Of a stretch of DNA of 64,000 nucleotides, positions 12,901-26,601 are shown piece by piece. The DNA comes from Phalacrocorax aristotelis (taxonomy: Eukaryota; Chordata; Aves; Suliformes; Phalacrocoracidae): NCBI RefSeq assembly GCF_949628215.1, contig NC_134279.1, forward strand, positions 59,503,766-59,567,765, in the 5' to 3' direction. A program made the translations under genes and the position numbers. The notes beneath the pieces were generated by a model, which saw nothing but the letters and a program-made list of their open reading frames with translations, was not told the origin of the DNA and did no database searches. Positions within the stretch are counted from its first letter, which is position 1; each line of letters starts with the position of its first letter.

Positions 12901-15900
12901 AATACCTTGTCTCATGTTTTATTTGGTGAAAGGTTTGACCAGAAGTTTCAGAATTACTTTAGTATGAGTTGTCACTTCCCTGGAAACTTGGGGCTTTTCA
13001 TATTCAAAAATCTTTCTACAAGATTTCAGTACATTAAACATTTTTTCCTAACAAAGGAATACATTCTAGGCCTTACTCTTTATTCCTGAGGATTCTTACA
13101 TTGTTGTATTAGAAGTTACAATCTGAAAGACTTGATGACTAGGTTTTGAATAGCATTTATGCAAGCACATATTACATAAGGAACAAAAAAGCCCCACTTA
13201 CTGCAAGGACTAGAAATCAAACTGACCCTTTGTGAATGTTTTTCAGATGCACCTCCCAGAAGAAGCAACTGGCCTTAAAGCAGGGCGGGAAGGGGAGGAT
13301 GGCAGATGGAGGGAATTTTGGTTACCTATCATCTCCTTCTATCTTTTTTCCTAAGAATTCAAGGCTTATTATACTTTCACTATTGGACTTCATACATAGT
13401 TTAATATCTTCATGCATTCAGTAGCTAGAACGTACTTTGAAAATTTGATTTTATTTGTCTAAAAAGTGTCAGGTCCCTGGTACGTTTTGCCTAGACAGTG
13501 TAGTTAAGTGAATATAGTTGTATTAGCTATACATTTAAAAACAAGAATTACCTATATTTTCACACCCACAATAGACAGGAAAATATTTTTCTATATCTTT
13601 TTGTAAGCAGACATCCATTTCTGGCATTCAAAATACCAAAGACACACCTGTGTAAATAACACAATGAAGAACAAATTCATATATTAAAGAACAACGTCAA
13701 CCGGACATTTTTATCCTCCATGTGCTTACTGGGATTAATTTGGTCCAACAATTGTACTGTTTTGTTTCCAATTAGTAAAACAGTTTGCAATAGCCTAGAA
13801 CTGATATTCAAGTGAATTTATACTTCTGCTTCTGATTTTGTTTTGCTATGGTTTTATTTTAAGAATACAATATGATCAATTTTGCTTTGTTTACCACATT
13901 CCTTCATTAATTTTAATTAATGAGGTCATGGCATTTTTAATAGTAAGGAGCCTTTGAACCCAGTGAAAAATCAGCATCTGTAGGACAAACAAAAATCTTT
14001 GCAAAGTTCAGAGGCTCTAATTAGAAGATTGAATCTAATATACCTCTTTCCCTAAGTGGTGTTGGCTCTTACACATGATTCGTAAGATCTGAAAGACCAA
14101 AATAAATGTAAAATGCTTAATACTGAGCTTACAGACTGATGTGCGCTGACTTTTTGAAAGAAGTATCTGAATTTACTTGAATGTATATCAGCTTATCAGG
14201 AACTTTGCTGCTGTTTCTGGAATACTTTTTAATTTTTCTGAACAACAGCTTTGTTTAAAGTTTTTTGTTTAAAGATCCGTGAATATTTAATATCCTTTTC
14301 TAAGTAGTTTCTTTCCTTTGGAAGATTCTCTTGAAAAGCGATCTTTTTTCCTGAGATAGGTCTCAAGTACGTAATTAAAGGAATGAAGAACATCCATATT
14401 TCTGTCATGTGGTTACCGCTGGCCAAGCTGCTACTGTTTTAATGATAATGATTTTCTCAAATGAAGAAAATTAGTGGTTTTCTGGTACTGCTATCTGGGG
14501 AATTATTTGCTGGATTTTTAAATGGAAGAAATAAATGCAATATTTTGTATCGCCTTTGTATTCACTGAATGAGAACTTTTTTTAGCATTCTGTATTTCAG
14601 TGAAATCTTTGAGAGATACATGTGAACGGGACCCTGGGGTGAAGGTGAGAAATATGAGAGTGCTCTAAGATAATGATGCTTAAAGATTTTGAATAAGAAT
14701 GTAATATATTCATGTTTTAATGGTTAATCTTCCTTGATCTTTAGTGCTTTGGTGTCATAGGAAATTAAGTTGATAGCTAAGCTTCTCGCATGCAAAGGCA
14801 GAACTCCTGTCAGGTTGTAGATGCAAAAGACCTACAGTTTTATGTAGGAAGCAAAACATAGAACATATTGCAAAGAAAAAGAGCTGTGGGTTACATCCTT
14901 AGCTACTAGTGGAGCACATTGATTGATATCAGGTAGGATCATGGTCCTAGATAAAAATCCCCATATATAAATCTGATAACCATGTGGTCTTATATTCTCT
15001 CAGATATTATTTGGAAAGTTTTTTTTCATGTAATTGTTTTCAGAAGGTGGTAGGGAGGGGTGTTAATCTTTCTAAATTCTGAATCCAGAGCAGCACATCT
15101 ATCTGGGATGATTCCAAAAGGGGGAAAAAAGTGTCTATGCCTACTAGAATGTTTTGTATAGAAAAAGAACTATGTAGTGGTTAACACATTATTTTTCATA
15201 TTTTTTTCCCTGCAAAACTTCTAAAGGGAAAATGACTGGTAGGAAGAAAGAAAATATTCACTGCATTTTTGAAATGGCTGTAAAATCTAATACTTCACTT
15301 CAAGCTGAACTGTATGTCATTGAATAATCCATGAAACATCTTGAATCATCCTTCATATGCACCTTGAAGATCCCTTCAGTAGGGTGGCAGAATTTGGTGT
15401 ACAGGGAGGATTCATTTCCATACCAAGTGTTAGAACACTGCAACTGCTGCTGAGTCATAGTGGTTCATTCGTCTTACTAAATTCAGCTGGAGTAGAAAAC
15501 AAGTTGAACTGGCCAAGTGACAGCATCATGCCATGGAAAATATCTGTATGTCAACAACGATGTTAAACTTCCCTATGTGTAGAAGTAGGGCTTCTAGGGT
15601 GTATCACTCTTAAAAAGTAGCAGAAGGTTGAGCTGCTCAGTGAGTATTTTCCAATGCCAGTCTTGGCATCCAGGGTAATCGGGATAGCACTGGGAGGAGT
15701 GTTCAAAACGGAAATATTCTGAGTTTATACTGCAGAATAGTGGGTAATCAGTTCTCCCGACACATGCTTTAGTTTATACCCTTAAGTAGCGGTGGTACAA
15801 AGTTAAGCGCAACACTGTAGGAAGAGATATTGTACATGGATGAGACTGCCCTCTGGAGAAGTCTTTGTCACCACATTTTTCAGTAAAGATGATGTGTTTT

Positions 15901-17916
15901 CAAAGAGAAAATTCCAGGAAGGAGGAATTAGTTTCAGAGGCACAACATTTGTAGTCTACAGCAGTGTCATATGATGACCTGCTTACAGTGGTCTGCCGTG
16001 TAAACAGGTATGTTTAAATGCAGCTTTCAGCTAGTTTGTGAGATTGGCTTGAACAAGAGAATTTGGAGATCTGAAAATAAGGCTGAAGTCACCGTTACCA
16101 TCAGAAAGAGGCAGAATTAGACTTGCTCATGGAATTTTCCATAAAGCAGATTCTTTTCTGCATGAACAAGGAAATTTACTACCCTAACTGCTTTTTTCAT
16201 CTCTCTCAAAAGAGAACACTTTAAGTTGTTCAGAATAAAAATACAATAGATAAGATTTGAAATTTAAAAGTCTTCCTTTCAACATTCAAAGATTAATATA
16301 GCAATTGAAAAAATATGTATTTAAATTTTTATGCCTAATCAGCTAATCCCCCCATTCTTAAAGTTTTGCATTTTATTTCTTTTTCCCAAATATCATACTT
16401 GAGCATTGAATTCCATCATATCTGTTCTAAGGTCATTTTTTTTTTATTCTGTTGCTGTGCTTATAACCTTTCCTGTCTTGGTGTCATGTACTATTTTTAG
16501 AGTGTATTTTTTACTATGTATTTTATAACATTAATGGAAGTGTTTAAAAGAATTGGGTCCTTGGTTGTTTTCTCCTCTTGCTCCCTGTCACATTCCATTT
16601 GCTTCATCATCTTGATTTGTATTTATGCTCCTTTAGTTTCCTTCGTGCCTTAGGGACTTTTTCCAAGTCTGTTATTACCCCTTAGGCAGTCCCTTTTCTC
16701 CTGGGGACTCTTCTTCTCTTTTTTCTGAGCCCTCCTAAACATTAACTGACTGGCTACCTTTACATTAACACTCTACAGTGGGTGCTTCTTGCTCCACTTT
16801 CTTTAATTACAGCTATTTTTTTATATGGTATATTTAGCATTTTGGGACAAGCTTTCAAGCCAGAAGATAACAAAGCTAAGGTTTTACTGTCAGCCTTTAC
16901 TGTTTTAAAGCATATCCACTATTATGCAATCCCGATGTGCAAAACCATACTGGTTTTTTCTTATTGGTTCTGTGAAGTGCAACGTGGGCAAAATGTTCAG
17001 GGGAAAAAAAAAAATCGTTCCGTGCACATGTTAGGGACCAAATGCTAAAGGACAGATCTGTCAGCATGGCAGATACTATACATCAGTTTATTCCATAAGT
17101 AAGATCCACTTCCCTGAGGGATACATTGAATTGAATGATAGGATTTACCTGGCTATGTAAGAGGATGTACAAAATATAGTGTAGTTCAGCTTTGTGTTTT
17201 GACTGTTTGAACCTATAGGTTTGCTAAGTTTTTTCTGGAACTCAGGAATGTCAGACACGCAACATAGGACCAATGTCCCTCTAGTTTAATTTGACAGTGG
17301 CCATAATCTGTTGTTCCAGGAAATAATTGCTGTGGCATGCTTTGATGACATATTTTCCTAATGCAAAGCTGTTAGTGGTAGAGTTTATGCTCTGAAGCAC
17401 GGTGTAGCTGTGTTCTAGGCTATTTTCTTTTATCCTAATGTAGCTCTGGATGATGTTCTTATTTATGTGGACATCTTAGGCCTGTAGAACTTCACTGTTG
17501 TCTCTGGCAGAGTCTTATTGTTTTTTTCATTTTTTCCTGTCTTCCCCTTAATGAAAAATATCTGTCCTAAAATGCTCCCTTCTTACCATCACTAGTGCCA
17601 TGAGTACATAAAAGAAATAAAAATGCTGGTTTACTTCTTGTAGATGCTAAATTTTTCAAGCTTCTGAGCAACATCATGGGAGTGCAGACTAATATGATTC
17701 CAACTTGCATAGGCACATAGAGTTTGCCCAGGCTCCCGGTTACTGTTACAAACTGAGATCATGCTCCACAGCATTACCGCTCTCCTGTGAACAGGAGGTT
17801 TGGATGGACAGAGAGTGACCGGAAATGTGCACCTGAACTCCGGGTATCATGTGTCTTCAGCTCATTGGAAAATCAAATTCCAGAATCTCTAGATATCACT
17901 TTTCTTAGGTGATAAG

Positions 17917-17977
17917 TGTTTTTTGTTTGGGTTGGGTTTTGTTGTGGTGTTTTGGTTTTGGTTTTGTTATTTTTTTA
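17917..17977. repeat. GT-rich low-complexity tract
   Basis: The tract is made of repeated GTTTT, GGTTTT and GGGTT units with hardly any A or C. Its complement-type counterpart (A/C-rich) occurs at 38661-38710. Confidence 0.8.
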
Positions 17978-20900
17978 AAGCAAGTCACAAAACCGCTTTC
18001 TTACTTTACAGCTTCACAGTTGCTGTAATTCTGGCTATCTAGTAAGACTTAAAGAGTTTTTGTAGTATTTGAGATCCATCGAATGCTGGTGGTTAAATCG
18101 CAAATGTCGTTTACAAAAAGAAACCTGTTGCAGAAAATAAAGTTGGCTGCAATCCTATCACAGTTTTGAGTCTAGTAAAAGAAGGAAGTCTGCAACAGAT
18201 TTTGAAGCCCCAGCATCAATTATGAGCACAAAAAATAAATCAGAATTGTACTTTAGCAGACTGCAAAAAATATTGCAAGTATAAAAATTGCCAGAATAAG
18301 CCTTCTGCTTTGGTTTACAAGCTCATTTGAAATACTTAACTTGAACTTTTTTGTCTTAGAGGTTACATGCTAAGATGTAAATTAAATTTTTCAGAGAAAA
18401 GGGAAGAACTGCATGCTCTAAGTGATTTATTTTTTTTCTTCATTCAGAGTTTAAAATTCTTGTGGAGTTTTAAATTCACCTTCTTTCATGTCATACAGAC
18501 TTTTATGGTAACTTATTGTGCAACTATGCTTTTTCCTCTTGTACTTCTTCCTATAATAAGAAACCTTCCTGTAGCCCAGGGTTGGACTTAGAGGCCTGTG
18601 GAGATACAACACTTTTAAACTCATTGCAGTGTGATAGTGTCATGGCAAAGAGGAAAAAAAAATAACTTTCCATCCCATTGCATGCTATCATTCTTTCTTT
18701 TTTTATTTTAAAATCATTCTAACAGCACAGGCATATTTGAAGCATCTCATGAAAGCATGTTCTCAAGGCATTTTTGAATGTTACATGTAATCTCTATTCT
18801 CCGTGACGCAAGCATCTAGAAGACTGTAATAAATTATCTGTCAGGGAATCAGCATTTTTTTTTGGTGTCACTAAGAGATTCTGTCCTGTTTCACAGCTCA
18901 GAGTAGCTGAACTTCAGCACAAGTGGAAGCAGGTTTTGAGAGCTATTCCCACTATTACATAAATTTTAAAAAGTTAAAAAATCAAGTACTTAGGGCTTGT
19001 ACTGTAACAACAACTGTCCTCATGACTACTGGTGATTGCAGATGTATGGTAGTATAAGCACATCCTGTCCTACTTCTACCATAGCTATTTCTAGATTAGT
19101 TTCTCTAACCATGGGTGATGGAAAGTCTTCTCTTCCTCTTAAGAACCTCCCCTTATTGAACATTCCACTGCTGAGCACAACATTGGACGACTACTGTAAG
19201 AAAGAGCTGAAGTTTTTTTCTATTTCTGATATTTGAGCCTGTACCAAGCTGTTACCAAACCTATTAAAACTGAAGTATCATTAAATAATTATGTGATCAT
19301 TTTCCAGTATTAATTAATTTAAAAATGTACTTGATCCTTGTACTTAATGTAATCTTCTTACCCATTTTTTTTAATCTTTAAAAACTTCAGGCTAATATTC
19401 TATATAATATAACTTTCGAATAGAGTTCTTGCTCACCTGTCTATTTTTAAGTAACAGCACATCCATTTGCCGAACAAGTCTTCACATCAGACATATTTGT
19501 TTATCATCGTCATGGACTAACATAATAAATTTATGTGTTGTGTTAAAAAAAAAATTAAAAGCTAGCAGTAGAAGAATAAGCTAGAGGTAGATACCGTCAA
19601 CAAAACTTGGCCTCAGATTTTAAGACTGCAGATCTGAGGCTAGTACAGATAGAGGTACAGATAGAAGATTTTGAATTAATTTCTTATAGATAAAATAGGA
19701 ATTAGTAGAAATTAGCTTCTTGTCCATTTATTAGGGTGTTAGATATGGAAGTTTATTTCAGCCAGGCCATACAGAAACATCTGGTGAGTTTTGTGGGCTT
19801 TTGAAGATAATTATTTCCATTCATGATCAGAATGATGACTATACAAATAAGTTGTTAAAATGTTTCTGTGGTTCAGAAACAGTTGACAGAAATGGATCCG
19901 TTCTCACAGAAAAGTATTGAGTCACCTAATCCAGACTGGATCATGTTTCAGCCAAAGGATGCATGTTCCTATCCCTTTGGATGTACCAGTAATAGTATTT
20001 TTGGTTTCTGCTCCTTACATTTCTACACAAAACTGCTGTGGTTGTTTCTTAAACAGAGTTTTCCTATCTTTTACACCAGAGTTTGGTCCTGGCCCTGATC
20101 CAGGTAAGTAGAGATAACAAAAGGTTTGCAGGTAAATACTGATGTTCCAAGAGACCCAGCATGAGTGCAGTGAAGAAGGCACTCAGGGAAGAGGTGAAAT
20201 TGAAATGATGGTACCTATAACATCAGTTTCTATAGTGCTTCTGGTCAATAGTTCAAATTAATTTTAATGACGTAAAGCAGTTGAAAGTAGAAAATTATTG
20301 GATGGCATCATAAACAGCTACAGAATGGGAAACCGAACAAAAATACGCACATCAAATGCGTCCCAGCCTTTTCAGAATAAAGTGGAAAAAACCATTAATA
20401 TAAATGTAAATACTACCTCCAAATACCTCCCTGTCCCCAGGCAATTAACTAAAAATCTATCTTTTTTCCAAATTTCTATTCATTTTTCCTGCGGAGAAAA
20501 ACTTTAAATTGATATGGAAATATAAACTGTAGTAAAGAGAGTCATAATATTACTACTATTTGAATGAACCATGGATGGTAATCTATAAATTAAAAAATAA
20601 ATAAGCTATTTTGTATAAAACAGATTTTTATGTCAGTTAAAAGAAGCAAGGGGTTAAAATATTGCTCCAGCTAAATCTATTAAACACAAAATGGCTAGAA
20701 TAGCTTTGACAAGCTCATTAAAATTAATATGAACATTTCAATGGGACAGAGTGGCTGCCATAAATTATTCAGGAAAAGAAATTATGCCATTCAACAAAGC
20801 ATGCATTTTTTATTAAAATACAAGAAAAAATTTAACTAGTAGCTAATTTCCATTTCACCCTGAATTACTAGTTTTATCTTCTTGGTGTTTCAAAACAAAG

Positions 20901-21087
20901 TCGGTTACAATATACACACCCTGATCACAGCATTGTGGATCACTTAACTTTATTACATTGTGTAGCCATGGTTACCAGTCACTGAAAAAGAAAAGAGACA
21001 AAGACTTGACAGCAGTTTATTGTCAGCCAGGAAACCATACGTCAGATTAATTTTATACCTTTTTAGACATGAACTGAGCCTATTTAG

Positions 21088-21134
21088 GTGTGTATATGCG
21101 TGTATATGTGTGTCTGTGTGTGTACACGGTGTGT
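21088..21134. repeat. imperfect TG dinucleotide repeat
   Basis: TG/TA dinucleotides interrupted by single changes (gtgtgtatatgcgtgtatat, then tgtgtgtctgtgtgtg, then ggtgtgt). This is a microsatellite likely to vary in length. Confidence 0.8.
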
Positions 21135-22792
21135 AATATGACAAGAAATGGCAGGAGCCCGCTTGCAAGATGAGGTGGATTGAGCAACTGGTATAAAGGA
21201 TATGTTGATAATTCCTGTCCAGTCTATATCTGTCTGTATAATCTAGGAACACAAAAATGGACAGAGGATTGCTCTCCTTGTGAATTCAGTTCTCTGCTGT
21301 TGAGGACTGCTGTTGTAAAACCTTTCATGAACTTTAAAAACTTCATTTTAAAATGCTTTAGGTATTTTCTCCTATTAATCCTGCCAGAAGGTTCTGATGG
21401 TTAGGGAAGTACTTCTAATTCCCAATCTGTATTTATATTTATCTTCAGGAATAAGTACTGTGTTTATCTAACTGAAAATAGTTTTTCTATTTTTCCTTTT
21501 CTCTGGCTAGACAAGCTGATATTAGTTTCCTTTCAAGATTCCTTCTCCTTTTCCATGGTCTTTTAACAATTCCTTCTCTGCACAAGGGCTCAGCAAAGAG
21601 ATTCACCATAATTCTTTTTGAACATACACGAGTGGAACAATGCACCAACTTGCAGAGGAGGTCTCCTCAACCTCTTCTAGACTGGCATTGACCCTCCTAG
21701 AAATAGGAGTATATACTGGGATTGCACTTACATTTGGCATGGCAATTATAAGAAAAATATGAAGCTCTTGATTAAAACTCACAGTACTTACATGCTATGT
21801 AACAAATTAATCAAAAAGACTCCCAAGCAAAGCTTAAGGGCAGAATAAATTGAGTAGAAATGTACAGTAGGAATGTACTGTAAACTCACAGTAGCTTTGC
21901 TGACTTTGCATGCTGAGTCAATGTAGTTTTACCTTGTGTCCCTCCTTGTTTTGTTCTAAACCATTCCACTCTGTGCACAGCTCTTGGTAGCATTTGTTTC
22001 TGGAAGATTTTGGAAGATGTCCACTTATTAAAAAACAAAATAGCCGAAAACTTTCACTGTTTTACTTGTAGATGTGCAAAAATATAAGACTTTTAGCGGT
22101 TTCTGTGTGTGTAAACAGAAAGATGAGCTAAAGTATTCTTGAAACCATTTGGATTTAGTTTTATAAGTACCATAAAATCTGTTATTGTATCAGCTTAATT
22201 TAATGCTTGACAGACATTCTCAGAAAAACTTCAAGATCTTTTGTAGCATCTTGTTTTCTCTGAGGAATGACATTTCATCAAAACTCCATAAGAAAAAAAA
22301 AGGGGAACATAAATTTGTTATCTCAATTAGTAATTATTCATTTTCCCTCAAAAATCTGCTAGTTTTTTAAAATGTTCAGATGTATATGAAACAGTAAACT
22401 CTTCTGATATTGCGTTTCTTCAGTACAGAGTAATTTCCTCTTTCTTTCTAGAAAAAAATGCTCCAAAATATTTTTGCACATTTGATTCTATACCACTTCA
22501 AAATTTTTTTATTCCTTTCCTTAATTCCTTAGGCATGGACATGGATCTTAACAAAGTATTACTGTTAACACTTAGAAAGCATTCCTATTTCTGATCGCAT
22601 AATATCTCCATCTTAAATAATTTGCATCCCTTCACTTCAAAAGACTCTAAAATGGGGTAACTCATTAAGACACCAGTGAATTATGCACAACCTTTCAGGA
22701 ATTTCTCTTCCATTATCTTACTGAAGTGACTCTTTAGATATTGATTTCAGGTTTGAAAATACTAGCAATAGTATCTTTGTAGAAGCTCTTCT

Positions 22793-22806
22793 GCGACATC
22801 TGCTGG
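22793..22806 (-). promoter_or_regulatory. candidate CTCF-binding site
   Basis: On the minus strand this reads CCAGCAGATGTCGC, one mismatch from the core CCASYAGRKGGCRS. It sits in the gene-poor part 3' of DTHD1. This is a motif match by eye only. Confidence 0.3.
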
Positions 22807-25800
22807 TTAAATTGGCGCTTGGCACATAAGGCTGGTATGTAGTAATAATGATCCCGGCTGGAATCCTTCCAGTTCTATTAAGCTCTTTCAGTTTCTGGTA
22901 TGTAATTAGTCTGCTCCGGCCATAGTCTGACCAAAGGCCAAAATTAAAATGGGTGATAACATTTCTGGAAGTCATACTGTCAAAATTGGACTCCTAAACA
23001 GAGTGCAATGAGGGTAAATGTTATGTATGAATTTTTAAGTATTTTAACAAGTTGAAGAACCACCATTTTTTCATTTGAGAAGCTACAGCACAAAATATCT
23101 TAATGGGAACAATGATGTGGTAGGTGCTCAACGGACAAAAATGGTCAGTGAGATATAGGCATGCAAGACCCCATGTATGGCTTTGGAAAATCTTCTGTCA
23201 AGGGGGTATACCCGCTGTGACATAAAGAATTTATACATACAATGGGGAGTTCAAAAGCATATTAATTTTTTTGATTAAGATTAAGAATATGGTTACAACA
23301 GTAATGACAAAGGGCTGTGTTTCACTTAGACTATAGATAAGGACAAAGTCTTATACTAGCATGTTTTATCATAGAATGGTTTTTCTTATATTTATGATAC
23401 TTTCATTGTTCAGGGAGAAAGGATGAAACATGGACTCTGCTTTTCTATTCTTGAAAGCTTTACTATGATTTATTACAATATTACAGTAGATTACTAATTC
23501 ATAACGAGCCTTTTGTTAACCTCTGATAGTATATGAGAAAATTGTTTTCGTATCAGTCTGTATTAACAATGGGAGCTCTTCAAATTGCCAGATTATAAAT
23601 CAGTTTTTATTAAAATAAGACATTAATAAAGTAATAGAAGTGCTAAGGCAATGTTTTTCAGTTTATCAGAATATTGTAATGATGCAGGCTGTTGCAAAAA
23701 CTGAGTTGGGTATTTGGGAAGGGGGTGACTGGGAAATCTTTTTAATTTTTTTTTTCCTGTAGATTATGTTGTTGTGATGACTGACAAAGACTCTTCACAG
23801 TTTCCTGGAAGAATATGAAATACAATATGAGGAATCAATCTTAAAGTTACACCTTCTGTTTTAGAGTTTATCTAGTAATCATATTAATGATTCTCCTTTT
23901 CTGAAGAAAAAAAGTATGTCTATTCACAATTCCAAATTTCCACTTGCCGTTAAATTTTTTCAGTTCCATAACATTCATTGTGTACGATATGATTCAACTC
24001 AATTTTGATCAGCTGGAATAGGTGTGCTTGCACTTTTCCAAATCTCTACGCTATCTAGAACTATTAGACCTCCTAAATGTATTTTCAGAGCATCATGCAA
24101 AGACCTTGTTTCTACTGATATATTAATAATGATTGCGTAATTCATGCGTAGGCAGAGTCGTCAGAGAAAATATTCTAGCATCTTAATGAAAAAGGAGACT
24201 TGGAAGGAGTCTCACAACAGGCTGGTACCTGGTATTCAGTATTCAGGCATACAGTGAAGCTCCTTTACTGTTTAAAACCAAAGGAGTTGCCAGTAATGTG
24301 TTTCCTTGGTTGACAACTCTTTTGAGATGCACCAGAGATGCTCAAGGACTTTTTGTCCTAGAGTAAAGATTATATGGAAATAAAGGAGTGGTTCCTGAGT
24401 GCCCCTGCCCTTTCTCAGGGCTTTAGCTTACTGCACTTAAGACCAGCTCACTGAAATGAGTTGTTAAGAGCTGGAAGGAGCCTCTACTGGGGCTCTCTCA
24501 CCAAACAGCTCTGCATGTCAGCTCCCTCCCACTTCGCTTGGGAGCAGCTTTGAAGCCGAGATTCTCGTGCTTGAAGGTGACTTTGCTACAGATAGTTTTT
24601 TCTATGAAAACAGTACTTATCCCAGGACTACTGAAAGGATAAAACAACTCATTTTTGCAAAGGGCTTGGATGGGATATTGATTAAATGCCATCTTCAATT
24701 TTCATTAAAACCATCTGTTGTATTCAACAGCTTACTGATCCTGCTTATGGAGTGCTGTTTCACTAAGTAAAGAGAATTTGTATTTTAAATGTTGAATATG
24801 CAAAGTCTGCTTTTATACCTTTGCACTTCATCAGTCTCAGATACAGTTGGCAACACACCCTGTAACAATGCCACAAAAGGAATATATATGTGTTCCTTCC
24901 CTTCTTTTCTGCTTAACTGTTCAGTGTTTAAGTAATTAGCTTTTGTATTCAGTCAGCCAAATTATAGTTGTTTAGGTGGTTTCTTTATGAGCAACTGGCT
25001 TCCCATCTTAACTCATTTTCTGTTCAGTTGCCTTCACCGTTTAGCAGAAATATGCAGCATCACCTTGTATTTAGGGCTAGAAAACATACCCATTCTAAGC
25101 AATAAAGCTCGTATTTTGCTCTCAGTGCTGCGTATTTTTTACAGCCAATAAAAACATGTAGCACAGAGCAGATTTGTCCCATATAGACTGCATTCTTCTC
25201 TACATTTTGATTTCAGTTCAGAGAGTCTGAATCTCACCAAGGGAACCCTTTCATTAGGAGACAATATTTGATTGAATGAAAAGCAAATGACAGCTTTGAT
25301 GCTAGATAAGAAATTGGATTTTCTACAGCAATAGTCCAGTCATATCAGTCTGTGACTGGCATTTGCTGTTTGGAAAGAAGCAGAATAGTCAGATACACAT
25401 CCTTCCATAAGGACTGAGAGCTGTCTCTGTTGATGTTCCATTGCTCCTCTCTTTTCAACAAGGTCTCTGGATTCTGCTACAACTTAATTTTAATTTACTT
25501 TAGCCAGAAAGAGCTATAATTTGGGGTCTAGTTGCTGCCGTTGTCATTGTTTTGTTGCATAGAAGGCCATATTTTGGTCTAAAACCTGTTTTATTTACAG
25601 ACTGTGAACTTCAGAGGGGGAAGAACCTCTTCTCTGACAAAAAAATTGGAATAAAAAATTTATCTGTATATAAACCTGTTGGTTGAGGCCTACCACCAAG
25701 GGAAACCCCCCATAGTCCCTTTTCCTGCTAGGAGTCCCTGGGGTCAGGGAGACCTAGAGAAAGAGGGTGCTTCTGTGGACACCTGGTAGAGCAAAAGAAA

Positions 25801-26586
25801 CAAAGTGGGCAGGCATAAGCATGTTTGCTTTGCAAGACTTGTTTATATAAATTTTTGTTAAAATGTGCATTTTAAACATGCTTTTCTGTTAAAATGTTGT
25901 TGTGAGCTGAGAAAGTGTGTGCTCAATGCTACCCATGCTCTTCCAGGAGCTGATATAACAAAAAAGTGGGAACAAAAGCTGTGAAGGTTACCAAGAACAG
26001 TTAACAGGGAAAGCGCCAGCACAAGGCAGAACTGGTGGCAGAGATGAGGAGGGGGAGGAACAGAGCAAAAGCACATCAGTGGCCAGCTCAGCTCTGCTGG
26101 GCCACAGCAAGACAAGTTACTGGTTTTAGACTGTGAGTGTTACTGATAGAAGAGAAAAATAACTAGCGGGCCTAATGGTTACTCCTTAGAGAAGAACAAC
26201 ATGAATTGTTATATTAAAAATTGATAATTTTTTAATCTAACTTATTAGACTTTTCCCACTCTTTAATAAAATAATTTGTTTAGTCCCTTGATTAGTGTTT
26301 GCCACTCATAAAAATGAGCTTTTAACATGAGCAAATTTAATATAATTTTACCATTCAGTTAATGTAAAAAATAATCTCAAATTCCTAGGAGGAGGCTGAA
26401 TGCAGTTGTTCCTATTGTATAGATGCTACTGAAAAGCCCACAATTCTTGCTGCTTTGCACTAAAGTTAATGATACTGTACAATAGCTCTTTATAGATGGC
26501 TTCTAGTTTTAGCAGTGAAAATATTTCACATATTTCACATATTTTTCAGCATGTAAAATAAAGGCATTATGTTTTTCTTAGACACA

Positions 26587-26601
26587 GAGGCCATCTTGTG
26601 G
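26587..26601 (-). promoter_or_regulatory. candidate CTCF-binding site
   Basis: The minus strand reads CCACAAGATGGCCTC, keeping the CCAC, AG and GGC core positions with two mismatches to the consensus. It lies about 1.5 kb beyond the DTHD1 stop codon. Confidence 0.3.

Noticed and set aside
18555-18600. Short stretch (gggttggacttagaggcc) like the CR1 3' UTR
   Set aside because: Too short, and without the octamer tail or other CR1 blocks.
22718-22975. Minus-strand 85-codon open frame, weakly gene-like
   Set aside because: No domain recognised and no flanking exon in phase; too short to support as a gene or pseudogene.
23370-23385. atcatagaatggtt, resembling a reversed CR1 tail
   Set aside because: Only about 14 bases match and the following sequence is not CR1.
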